Source: Helicobacteraceae bacterium (GTDB taxonomy: Bacteria > Campylobacterota > Campylobacteria > Campylobacterales > SZUA-545). From it: DNA of 6,060 bases. The stretch is from NCBI GenBank assembly GCA_003250175.1, contig QKHD01000286.1, forward strand, positions 1 to 6,060, written 5' to 3'. Positions 1 through 5,655 of the stretch are shown in pieces. Every line of letters starts with the position of its first letter. Within the stretch, counting starts at the first letter, position 1. A program made the position numbers and the translations under genes. The notes under the pieces were generated by a model, which searched no databases, had not been told where the DNA came from, and was given only the letters and a program-made list of their open reading frames with translations.

Positions 1-1388
1 ATAGGCATGATGGGGAAGGTCTGCCCCAGACCCCAGAAATCCGGAAGGCTCTGGAACATGGAGAAGTTCACCAGGTAGCGTTCCTGAATCTGCTCCAGCA
101 GATCGCGGCGCTCCGGAATGTTGGTGTTTTTCATCCCCATGGATTTTTTGATAATCAGGTGGACCAGAATCTCCGCATTGGAGCGGTCTTCCAGATCAAT
201 ATAACCCAGATCGAACAGGGTCAGCAGAGATTCGAGGTGGTCCAGGGCGTCGTGCAGGTATTCCGCCGCATTGCGGGAGTTGATGCTCTTATAGAGGTCA
301 TGCAACTCCACCAAAAGCGGCGGATTGTCTTTCTTTTTCAGGCGCAAAGACTTGGGTGAATACTCTTCGGAGAAGAGTTCCAGCACCGGAGCGACCAGCA
401 CGGCGTGGCTGGCGGCGATAAAGCGTCCCGATTCGGTGAAGATGTCCGGCTCTTTTACTTCTTTGTCCTGGGCGATGGTTTTGAGGTTGTAGACGATGTC
501 GTTGGCAAACTCGGCCAGGGAGTAGTTTTTATTGAGCGTCTCTTTATGCTGGGCGTATTCGATGGCCAGACCGCCGCCAATGTTGATGGCGCCCAGATTT
601 TTCGCTCCCATCTTTCTTAGCTCGGCATAGATGTTGCCCGCTTCGCGCAGCGCTTTTTTGAGGGGCGAAATATCGCTCATCTGGCTGCCAATGTGGAAGT
701 GGATCATGGTGAGGTGGTCGAGCAGTTTGGCCTCTTTAAGCAGTTCGACCGCTTCGATCAACTCCGTGGAGTTGAGGCCGAACTTGGCGTTGATCCCGCC
801 GCTCTTGCTCCAGCTCCCTTTGCCCGTATTGTGCAGGCGGATCCGGATCCCGATATTGGGAACGAAATCGGGCTGGGACTTCTGGATTTCGATAATGGTC
901 TCCAGCTCGTTGATCCCCTCGATGGTGATGGTGATATCGTGCCCCATTTTGCGGGCGATAAAGCCCATGGAGATCATTTCGTAGTCTTTAAATCCGTTGA
1001 CGGTAATGGGGTGGCCGATGTGGTTGTAGGCCAGGGCCAGGATCATCTCCGCCTTGCTGCCCGCTTCCAGGCCGTAGCCGTAGGGCTTGCCGTTTTCCAG
1101 TAGCCGGTGGACGAAGTTGGGAAACTGGTTGACCTTCAGGGGGAAGACCGCCTTGAAGGTTCCTTCATACTGGAACTCTTTCATGGCGCGGTTGAACTCG
1201 GAATAGATCGTTTCGATCTGCTTTTCCATCAGGTGTGGAAAACGAAGGAGCAAAGGCCCCCGGTGCCCCTCTTCCCGGATGCTCTTGACGATACTGAGCA
1301 GGGCGGGAGAGCTTTTATGGTTGAGGGTAACTAGTCCTTCGTCGATGGAGAAATCGTCATTTCCCCAGTAGCGCAGACCATAGGGCAT
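1..1388 (-). CDS. speA: Biosynthetic arginine decarboxylase, N-terminal 462 codons (3' end outside window)
   Basis: PLP-dependent, cytoplasmic enzyme that decarboxylates L-arginine to agmatine, the entry step to putrescine and spermidine. Read from the sequence: the protein begins MPYGLRYWGNDDFSIDEG. The PLP-lysine motif FPLKVNQ lies at residues 82-88 (Lys85), followed by FHIGSQ at 231-236, NIGGGLAIEY at 269-278 and TESGR at 318-322. These are hallmarks of the alanine-racemase-fold (group IV) decarboxylases and their order fits SpeA rather than the shorter ornithine or diaminopimelate enzymes. Family members are about 610-650 residues, so roughly a quarter, including the C-terminal active-site cysteine region, is missing at the left edge. 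No internal stop occurs. The ATG start is supported by an AAAGG Shine-Dalgarno at 1397-1401, 8 nt upstream, and by a TATAAT box at 1424-1429. It follows hisS in the same direction after a 92-bp gap. Confidence 0.95.
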   Translation of the reverse strand, partial: MPYGLRYWGNDDFSIDEGLVTLNHKSSPALLSIVKSIREEGHRGPLLLRFPHLMEKQIETIYSEFNRAMKEFQYEGTFKAVFPLKVNQFPNFVHRLLENGKPYGYGLEAGSKAEMILALAYNHIGHPITVNGFKDYEMISMGFIARKMGHDITITIEGINELETIIEIQKSQPDFVPNIGIRIRLHNTGKGSWSKSGGINAKFGLNSTELIEAVELLKEAKLLDHLTMIHFHIGSQMSDISPLKKALREAGNIYAELRKMGAKNLGAINIGGGLAIEYAQHKETLNKNYSLAEFANDIVYNLKTIAQDKEVKEPDIFTESGRFIAASHAVLVAPVLELFSEEYSPKSLRLKKKDNPPLLVELHDLYKSINSRNAAEYLHDALDHLESLLTLFDLGYIDLEDRSNAEILVHLIIKKSMGMKNTNIPERRDLLEQIQERYLVNFSMFQSLPDFWGLGQTFPIMP

Positions 1389-1423
1389 GGGCAGAACCTT
1401 TGTAAACGTAGTGTGAAGGGGAC

Positions 1424-1429
1424 ATTATA
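1424..1429 (-). promoter_or_regulatory. Putative speA promoter, -10 box
   Basis: On the minus strand a perfect TATAAT hexamer lies 35 nt upstream of the speA ATG, predicting a start of transcription near 1417 and a leader of about 29 nt. No good TTGACA lies at the expected spacing. This is usual for sigma-70 promoters of Campylobacterota, where the -35 element is weak and T-rich upstream tracts are seen instead; a T-run at 1453-1458 fits that. Inferred from sequence only. Confidence 0.6.
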
Positions 1430-1450
1430 ACGCAACTCCCCATAATTCGG

Positions 1451-1470
1451 TGAAAAAATCTCTTTTTTCA
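1451..1470 (-). terminator. AT-only hairpin between hisS and speA, possible weak terminator
   Basis: A perfect inverted repeat TGAAAAAA-(4 nt)-TTTTTTCA lies 10 nt past the hisS stop codon. On the minus strand it can extend by two G-C pairs across one bulged C. The stem is nearly all A-T and has no separate T-tract beyond it, so it is not a strong intrinsic terminator; the T-run forms the 3' arm itself. It could attenuate read-through from hisS into speA, protect the hisS 3' end, or act as the T-rich upstream element of the speA promoter. The inverted repeat is certain; its function is not. Confidence 0.35.
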
Positions 1471-1480
1471 GCCTCCGGAT

Positions 1481-2710
1481 TTAAGCCAGCATGCCTTGAA
1501 AGGCATCCAGAGCAACGGTCTGTTCCTCTTTCGTCTCCAAGTCTTTGACCCAGATGGTTCCTGCCAAGCGCTCCGTCTCGCCGATAACGGCGCAGATGCG
1601 GGCCTCGGCCTTGTCGGCTTGTTTGAGGTGACCCTTGAGGCCGCGGGCGCTGTAATCGACGGTGACGGTATGGTTGCGGCGCAGCGCCTGGGCCTTGGCA
1701 AAGACCGTGTCAATGGCCGCTTCGTCCATGGCGCCCAGATAGATACCCTGGCGGCTGCCCTCCGGAACCTTGATCAGGTCAAAAATCCGCTCGATCCCGA
1801 TGGCAAATCCGATGGCCGGCGTCGGGCGGCCTTCCAAAAACTCCACCAATCGGTCGTAGCGTCCGCCTCCGGCGATGGCGCTCTGCGCGCCGATCTCGTC
1901 GCTGACAAATTCAAAGGCGGTTTTGGTGTAGTAATCCAGCCCCCGAACCAGTTTTTTGTTGACGGTGTAGGCGATGTTGTTGTGATCGAGCAGGGTTTTT
2001 AGGCGCTCGAAATCGGCGGCGCACTCGTCACAGAGATTGTCGGTGATAAAGGGGGCGTCCACGTATTGCTCGGCACAGGTGATGGTTTTGCAGTCCAGGG
2101 CGCGGATCGGGTTGGTCTCCTTGCGGCGGAGGCAGTCGTCACAGAGGTGCTCTTTTTTGCTGTCCAGAAAGGCAACCAGCTTTTCCCGGTAGGCGGGGAT
2201 ACACTTGGGGCAGCCCAGGGAGTTGATCTGGATCTGGTGGCTGATGCCCAGGGTGTTGAAGATGGTGCTGAGCATGATGATGAGGTTGGCGTCTTCGAGC
2301 ACGTTGCTTTCACCGAAGACCTCGCAGCCAAACTGGTGAAACTCCCGCAGACGCCCTTTTTGCGGGCGCTCATAGCGGAACATGGAGCCGTGGTAGAAGA
2401 AGCGGCGGGTCTGGTCGATCCGGTCGAGTTTTTTCTCCACAAAGGCGCGCACCACGCCGGCGGTTCCCTCCGGACGGAGGCAGACGTCGTTTTCACCCTT
2501 GTCGATAAACTGGTACATCTCCTTGCCCACGATGTCGCTGCTCTCGCCCACGGAGCGTTTAAACAGCGCGGTCTCTTCCAGTTTGGGGGTTTCGATGTAT
2601 TCAAATCCGTAGCGCTCGGCGACGGCCGTGGCCGTTTTGACAAAGTACTGGAACTTGGCGCTCTCGTCGCTTTCTAAGATATCTTTCATCCCTCGCAGGG
2701 CTTTAATCAT
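1481..2710 (-). CDS. hisS: Histidine--tRNA ligase (class IIa), 409 aa
   Basis: Cytoplasmic enzyme that attaches histidine to tRNA-His. The length is normal for bacterial HisRS. Visible signatures in order: RPEGTAGVVRA at 79-89; class II motif 2, FRYERPQKGRLREFHQ at 111-126; the HisRS-specific histidine-binding motifs LVRGLDYY (254-261) and AGGGRYDRL (280-288); class II motif 3, AIGFAIGIER at 299-308; then an anticodon-binding domain from about residue 320 to the end. An insertion with eight cysteines in four pairs (C167/C170, C190/C193, C207/C212, C227/C230) separates the two halves of the catalytic domain. The ATG start is backed by a strong AAGGAG Shine-Dalgarno at 2718-2723, 7 nt upstream. 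Its first 8 nt overlap the end of tmk. Stop codon TAA. Confidence 0.98.
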   Translation of the reverse strand: MIKALRGMKDILESDESAKFQYFVKTATAVAERYGFEYIETPKLEETALFKRSVGESSDIVGKEMYQFIDKGENDVCLRPEGTAGVVRAFVEKKLDRIDQTRRFFYHGSMFRYERPQKGRLREFHQFGCEVFGESNVLEDANLIIMLSTIFNTLGISHQIQINSLGCPKCIPAYREKLVAFLDSKKEHLCDDCLRRKETNPIRALDCKTITCAEQYVDAPFITDNLCDECAADFERLKTLLDHNNIAYTVNKKLVRGLDYYTKTAFEFVSDEIGAQSAIAGGGRYDRLVEFLEGRPTPAIGFAIGIERIFDLIKVPEGSRQGIYLGAMDEAAIDTVFAKAQALRRNHTVTVDYSARGLKGHLKQADKAEARICAVIGETERLAGTIWVKDLETKEEQTVALDAFQGMLA

Positions 2711-3284
2711 GGATCAACTCCTTAATAGCGTTAAATATGGTCATTTCATCCTGCTCCGCCGCAATGACATGGCAGGGAATATGTAGGGCGCGGCACGCGT
2801 CGATGAGGCGCTCTTGCGTCTGCATCATGTAGGCGGTGCCACGGCTTTCGATCCGGTCTTCACCCTCGTTTCGGGCGCGGATGCGCGCTTCGTATCCGGA
2901 GGCGGAGATGGTAAGAACAATCACCATCTCCGGAAAGAGCCCGCCGGTGGCAAAACGGTTGAGCGCATAGAGTGTCTCCATGTCCAGACTCCGGTCGGCG
3001 TAGGCGATTCCGGAGATGAGGCTGCGGTCGCTGATGACGTGGCGCCCGGCTTCTAAAGCCGGGGCGACGCAGCGGGCGGTGTGCTCGGCCCGGTCGGCCA
3101 AAAAGAGCAGCAGCTCGGCACGTTTGTCGTAATCGCCGTCGCCTAATACCAGGCTCCGGATGGCAGCGCCCAGGGGCGTGGCACCGGGCTCTTTGGTAAA
3201 GAGTGCATCGGGGAAAGCGGCCTTGAGGTGGGCCAGCTGGGTGCTCTTGCCGACGCCGTCGATGCCTTCGAGGGCTACATACAT
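2703..3284 (-). CDS. tmk: Thymidylate kinase, 193 aa
   Basis: Cytoplasmic P-loop kinase that phosphorylates dTMP to dTDP with ATP, the last dedicated step toward dTTP. Visible: Walker A GIDGVGKST at 7-15; TKEPG at 30-34, the P-loop-proximal conserved stretch of TMPKs; the DR dipeptide at 86-87 followed by SLISGIAYA (88-96), matching the family DR-[SY]-x-x-S-x-x-A-Y pattern; a basic LID segment at about 134-149 (RIRARNEGEDRIESRG). The length is at the short end of the usual 195-215 residues. The ATG lies inside the end of coaD (10-bp overlap, ATGTATGTAG) and has no convincing Shine-Dalgarno, so it probably depends on ribosomes terminating at the coaD stop. Its own 3' end overlaps hisS by 8 bp and carries the hisS Shine-Dalgarno. 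Confidence 0.96.
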   Translation of the reverse strand: MYVALEGIDGVGKSTQLAHLKAAFPDALFTKEPGATPLGAAIRSLVLGDGDYDKRAELLLFLADRAEHTARCVAPALEAGRHVISDRSLISGIAYADRSLDMETLYALNRFATGGLFPEMVIVLTISASGYEARIRARNEGEDRIESRGTAYMMQTQERLIDACRALHIPCHVIAAEQDEMTIFNAIKELIHD

Positions 3285-3757
3285 CGGGAGTCTTTAATGT
3301 AGCGTTCTACTGCCGGGGGAACCAGATGGCCGATATCGCCCCGGTGGTTGAGCACCGAACGGACGATGGAGGAGCTGATAAAGGCGTGCTCCAGGCTTGG
3401 CATCAAGGAGACGGTATCGACCTCCGGATCGAGGCTGCGGTTGGCAAAACCCAGCTGCAGTTCGTATTCGAAGTCACTCACCGCCCGCAGACCCCGGATG
3501 ATGATCTTGGTCTTCTCCTGCTTGGCAAAATCGACCAGCAGGGTATCGAAGGTTTTGATGCTTACCCCTGGGATTCCCTCGGTGGCCAGACGCATCATCT
3601 CCGTGCGCTCGTCTAGGTTGAACATGGGGGCTTTGTCCTTGGAAATGGAGATGCCGATCACCACTTCGCCGAAAATTTTCTGGGCCCGCTTGATGATGTC
3701 GAGGTGCCCGATGGTGATGGGATCAAAGGTTCCGGGATAGATGACTTTTGCGCTCAT
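3275..3757 (-). CDS. coaD: Phosphopantetheine adenylyltransferase (PPAT), 160 aa
   Basis: Cytoplasmic nucleotidyltransferase that joins ATP and 4'-phosphopantetheine to make dephospho-CoA, the penultimate step of coenzyme A synthesis. Visible: YPGTFDPITIGHLDII at 7-22 with the (T/H)xGH motif as T15-I16-G17-H18; RGLRAVSDFEYE at 88-99; ISSSIVR at 127-133, the second nucleotide-binding signature. The length of 160 matches the bacterial family. I chose the ATG at 3757 because it begins MSAKVIYPGTFDP, as PPATs usually do, overlaps the ubiX stop in an ATGA arrangement, and has a GGAG Shine-Dalgarno 6 nt upstream. An in-frame GTG at 3769 would add MERP but falls inside that Shine-Dalgarno. The stop (TAG) lies 10 bp inside tmk. 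Confidence 0.97.
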   Translation of the reverse strand: MSAKVIYPGTFDPITIGHLDIIKRAQKIFGEVVIGISISKDKAPMFNLDERTEMMRLATEGIPGVSIKTFDTLLVDFAKQEKTKIIIRGLRAVSDFEYELQLGFANRSLDPEVDTVSLMPSLEHAFISSSIVRSVLNHRGDIGHLVPPAVERYIKDSRCM

Positions 3758-4287
3758 TGGCCGCTCCACCTTGTGTAAAGTTCGTTGTCGATGCCCAGCA
3801 GGTCAAACCACTTGCCGATGATAAACCGCTCCATGGCATCAATGGTGTCGTGCTCGGCGTAATAACCCATAACCGGCGGGGCGATCACCACGCCGTACTG
3901 GGAGAGCTTGTGCATCTGCTCCAGCGCGATGGGGCTAAAGGGCATCTCCCTGGGGGCCAGCACGAGACGGCGCCGCTCTTTGAGCATGACCGCTGCGCTT
4001 CGGGTAACCAGATTATCCGCCATACCGCAGGCGATTTTGGCCAGGGTGTTCATGCTGCACGGCGCCACCAGCATGGCGTCGGCCCCAAAGGAGCCGCTGG
4101 CCGTGGGGGCGGCGATATTCTCCGGATCGTGCAGGTGAAAGCGGTTCTCCTTTTCCAACACGGTTTTGGCGTGGTCGGTGGCGATGATATGCCCCTCGTA
4201 CCCCTGGGGAAGCAGCTGCGCGGCCCGAAGCCCCAGATGGGCACCGCTGGCACCGCTTACGGCAATGATGATTTTGGTCGGTTTCAT
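3754..4287 (-). CDS. ubiX: UbiX-family flavin prenyltransferase, 177 aa
   Basis: Flavoprotein that transfers a dimethylallyl group onto FMN to make prenylated FMN, the cofactor of UbiD-type decarboxylases. Visible: N-terminal Rossmann-like strand and GASGA loop (IIIAVSGASGA, 6-16); APCSMNTLAKIACGMADNL at 75-93, the classic UbiX/Pad1 substrate and FMN-site segment; LAPREMPFS at 110-118, carrying the conserved Arg-Glu phosphate-binding residues; PPVMGYY at 137-143. The length is a little below the usual 185-200. Campylobacterota typically make menaquinone by the futalosine route, where a UbiD-like enzyme is used, so the cofactor probably serves that step here; this is inference, since no ubiD-like gene is in the window. 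ATG start, 4-bp ATGA overlap with flgA upstream and another with coaD downstream. Confidence 0.94.
   Translation of the reverse strand: MKPTKIIIAVSGASGAHLGLRAAQLLPQGYEGHIIATDHAKTVLEKENRFHLHDPENIAAPTASGSFGADAMLVAPCSMNTLAKIACGMADNLVTRSAAVMLKERRRLVLAPREMPFSPIALEQMHKLSQYGVVIAPPVMGYYAEHDTIDAMERFIIGKWFDLLGIDNELYTRWSGQ
3764..3772 (-). promoter_or_regulatory. Ribosome binding site that decides the coaD start
   Basis: The minus strand reads AAGGTGGAG here, a double purine-rich anti-SD match whose GGAG lies 6 nt before the ATG at 3757. The competing in-frame GTG (3767-3769) is embedded within the site itself, so it has no comparable site in front of it. The element lies inside the last codons of ubiX. 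Confidence 0.6.
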
Positions 4288-5174
4288 TGGATGACCGCCT
4301 TGTTTTTTTCCATGATCAGCGCCTTGTAGCGCTTGCCGTCGTCCGTCTCGAAACGGATGGTCTCACCGATGCGTCCGTCTTCCTTGGCAATGGCGTAAAT
4401 GCTGATCCGGATGCCGCCGCTCTCAAGCGAAAGCGCCATCCGCTGCCCCTTGGTCACATCCGGAATGTCCCGGACCATGGCGGCGGTAATGATACTGCCC
4501 TGCTTGACATAGCCGCGAACCCGGACTTTGCCCAGTTTGGCGCTGCTTAGGGGGAGGGTGCGAAGCCCTTCAAAGGGGATGCGCTCCACGCCGCTGTTGT
4601 CCATTTGCAGAATGGTACCGTTTGCGATATTACGTTTTGCTTTTAATACCTCGATGCTTCCCAGCAGGCGGTAGCCGAAAAAAACCTTGCTCTCCTTGCC
4701 GTCTGACAGACGGTATTTTGCGGAGAAGGTGCCTTTGTTTTTGGTGAGGTTCGGCGCAGGCAGGTCGACGGCGAGCAGGGTGGCACCGTTTTGATCAAAA
4801 AAGGTGCGGGGACGCACGGTGATGCGCTCGATCATGAGACCTGGATACTGCGCGGTAAAACGCTCCGTCAACGCAGCCTTGAGGGGAAGGGCGTCGAAAT
4901 CGGGCTGGCGGGAGACGGTGATGACCGGGTGGGTGGGGATAACCTCGATGCCGTGTTCGGCAAAAAGCTGTTGGATTTTGTGGGCCGCGAATTGTATGCG
5001 GTTGCGGTTTTTCATCTCGCCAATAATGAAATTTTCTTCGATCTCCGGAAGAAAAATATCGGCTTCGATGAGGTCGCTTTCGGTGTAGTACTGTTCCTGG
5101 AGTTTGAGCGGTTCGGCGTAGAGAAAAAGGGGGAGCAGAAGAAGGAGGCAAAGGCCAGCCAAAAATGATCTCAA
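4284..5174 (-). CDS. flgA: Flagellar P-ring assembly chaperone FlgA, TTG start, 296 aa
   Basis: Secreted periplasmic chaperone needed for assembly of the FlgI P-ring of the flagellar basal body. Residues 1-20 form a signal peptide: Arg2, a Leu-rich core (5-19), and a likely cut after LYA, before Glu21. Residues 21-170 are a poorly conserved N-terminal region. From about 172 the protein has the SAF/ChapFlgA fold: VLKAKRNIANGTILQMDN, then VRGYVKQGSIITAAMVRDIP (219-238), VTKGQRMALSL (240-250), ISIYAIAKEDGRIGETI (257-273), ending in KRYKALI. The start must be non-ATG: a stop lies upstream in frame at 5193-5195 and the first Met codon is residue 54, which would remove the signal peptide. TTG at 5174 has AAGAG 7 nt upstream; TTG at 5162 is the only other choice that keeps the signal. 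First gene of the overlapping operon. Confidence 0.9.
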   Translation of the reverse strand: MRSFLAGLCLLLLLPLFLYAEPLKLQEQYYTESDLIEADIFLPEIEENFIIGEMKNRNRIQFAAHKIQQLFAEHGIEVIPTHPVITVSRQPDFDALPLKAALTERFTAQYPGLMIERITVRPRTFFDQNGATLLAVDLPAPNLTKNKGTFSAKYRLSDGKESKVFFGYRLLGSIEVLKAKRNIANGTILQMDNSGVERIPFEGLRTLPLSSAKLGKVRVRGYVKQGSIITAAMVRDIPDVTKGQRMALSLESGGIRISIYAIAKEDGRIGETIRFETDDGKRYKALIMEKNKAVIQ

Positions 5175-5197
5175 ATCCGGACTCTTTTTTTGCTAAA

Positions 5198-5226
5198 ACT
5201 CTATCAAAAGGTGGGGGTGAAGTCAA
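5198..5226 (-). promoter_or_regulatory. Putative sigma-70-type promoter of the flgA operon
   Basis: On the minus strand TTGACT (5221-5226; 5 of 6 to the -35 consensus) is followed after exactly 17 nt by TAGAGT (5198-5203; 4 of 6 to the -10 consensus). Predicted transcription start is near 5191, giving a leader of about 17 nt before the TTG codon. No sigma-54 GG-N10-GC pattern is seen in this gap. The promoter lies between tRNA-Gly and flgA, so read-through from the tRNA transcript is also possible, as no terminator hairpin is visible between them. Confidence 0.5.
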
Positions 5227-5247
5227 TAAATGTAAGAAAAGAATGAA

Positions 5248-5322
5248 TGGAGCGGAAGAAGGGATTCGAACCCTCGACCCCAACCTTGGCAAGGTTGTGC
5301 TCTACCCCTGAGCTACTTCCGC
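5248..5322 (-). tRNA. tRNA-Gly(GCC), CCA encoded
   Basis: Full cloverleaf on the minus strand: acceptor GCGGAAG pairs with CTTCCGC; D-stem GCTC/GAGC; anticodon stem CAACC/GGTTG with loop TTGCCAA, giving anticodon GCC for GGC/GGU codons; T-arm GAGGG-TTCGAAT-CCCTT with one G-T pair. The discriminator is T, as in bacterial tRNA-Gly, followed by an encoded CCA at 5248-5250. It lies 73 nt upstream of flgA and 78 nt downstream of tRNA-Leu in the same direction. Confidence 0.97.
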
Positions 5323-5400
5323 ATGGAGGTCTTTAAAAAAGTGACGGAATTATTTCACACGAATTCTTAAAATAACCTGTAAATAAGACCAATTTTTTCA

Positions 5401-5487
5401 TGGTACCGCGGGCCGGACTCGAACCGGCACGACATCGCTGCCAACGGATTTTGAATCCGTCGTGTCTACCAATTTCACCACCGCGGC
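5401..5487 (-). tRNA. tRNA-Leu(CAA), class II, CCA encoded
   Basis: On the minus strand acceptor GCCGCGG pairs with CCGCGGT (terminal G-T), followed by discriminator A and encoded CCA at 5401-5403. The anticodon stem ACGGA/TCCGT closes the loop TTCAAAA, giving anticodon CAA, which reads UUG. A long variable arm (about 13-15 nt, from TGGCAGCGATGTC) and the A discriminator are leucine identity features. T-arm GCCGG-TTCGAGT-CCGGC is perfect. UUG is also the codon used as the flgA start, but initiation uses fMet-tRNA, so this is coincidence. Confidence 0.97.
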
Positions 5488-5500
5488 ATGAAAGAGCGAA

Positions 5501-5506
5501 ATCATA
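5501..5506 (-). promoter_or_regulatory. Putative -10 box for tRNA-Leu (and perhaps tRNA-Gly)
   Basis: The minus strand reads TATGAT (5 of 6 to consensus) 13 nt before the first base of tRNA-Leu, predicting a start near 5494. No convincing -35 hexamer is found. A-rich blocks farther upstream could serve as an UP-like element. With only 78 AT-rich nt and no terminator before tRNA-Gly, the two tRNAs may share this promoter. Confidence 0.45.
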
Positions 5507-5558
5507 TAACGTTCAGCCTAAAAACGGGATAAAAAAGAGCAGGTGATTTTTGCCGGGT

Positions 5559-5588
5559 CGATTTGATCGTTTACTTTTTTTTCCGATC
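5559..5588. repeat. CGATC inverted repeats in the divergent tRNA-Leu/flgL region
   Basis: Within 30 bp there is a short palindrome CGAT-TTG-ATCG (5559-5569), and its right arm GATCG (5565-5569) is repeated inverted as CGATC at 5584-5588 across a 14-nt, T-rich spacer. The cluster ends 16 bp before the -24 element of the flgL promoter. The arms are only 5 bp, so chance occurrence is quite possible; if functional, an operator or enhancer site is the likeliest role. The rest of the 168-bp gap holds only the two promoters. Confidence 0.25.
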
Positions 5589-5604
5589 TTGTTTTTAGTG
5601 CAAG

Positions 5605-5620
5605 TGGAACCAAAATTGCT
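5605..5620 (+). promoter_or_regulatory. Sigma-54 (RpoN) promoter of flgL
   Basis: TGGAAC-(5 nt)-TTGCT, with the invariant GG and GC exactly 10 nt apart, matches the -24/-12 sigma-54 consensus and the TGGAAC form common at flagellar genes of Campylobacterota. Predicted start of transcription is near 5631, about 25 nt before the flgL ATG. In this group such promoters are activated by the FlgS/FlgR two-component system, so flgL would be a middle-class flagellar gene expressed after the export apparatus is built (family knowledge, not seen here). Confidence 0.88.
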
Positions 5621-5655
5621 TGTTAATCTAAAGATTATTCTCCGAAGGGTTTATC

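Noticed and set aside
159..1334. Several plus-strand open frames of 66-136 codons
   Set aside because: All are antisense to the uninterrupted speA frame, which carries the full set of family motifs.
2066..2677. Open frame of 203 codons on the plus strand
   Set aside because: It lies wholly antisense to hisS, whose motifs are intact. Its composition (alternating V, A, G, D) is the usual mirror of a GC-biased coding strand; no ribosome site or domain is seen.
3758..3769. Four-codon N-terminal extension of coaD from GTG
   Set aside because: The GTG lies within the Shine-Dalgarno of the better ATG, and PPAT proteins normally start close to the YPGTFDP motif.
3748..4329. Open frame of 193 codons on the plus strand
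   Set aside because: Antisense to ubiX and the end of flgA; low-complexity mirror-type sequence without recognisable motifs.
4795..5292. Open frame of 165 codons on the minus strand
   Set aside because: It starts inside tRNA-Gly and runs in another frame through flgA. The proline/arginine/serine-rich product is a frame-shift shadow of flgA.
5559..5583. CGATTTGATCG followed by a T-run as an intrinsic terminator on the plus strand
   Set aside because: The stem is only 4 bp and no plus-strand gene lies upstream that would need terminating.
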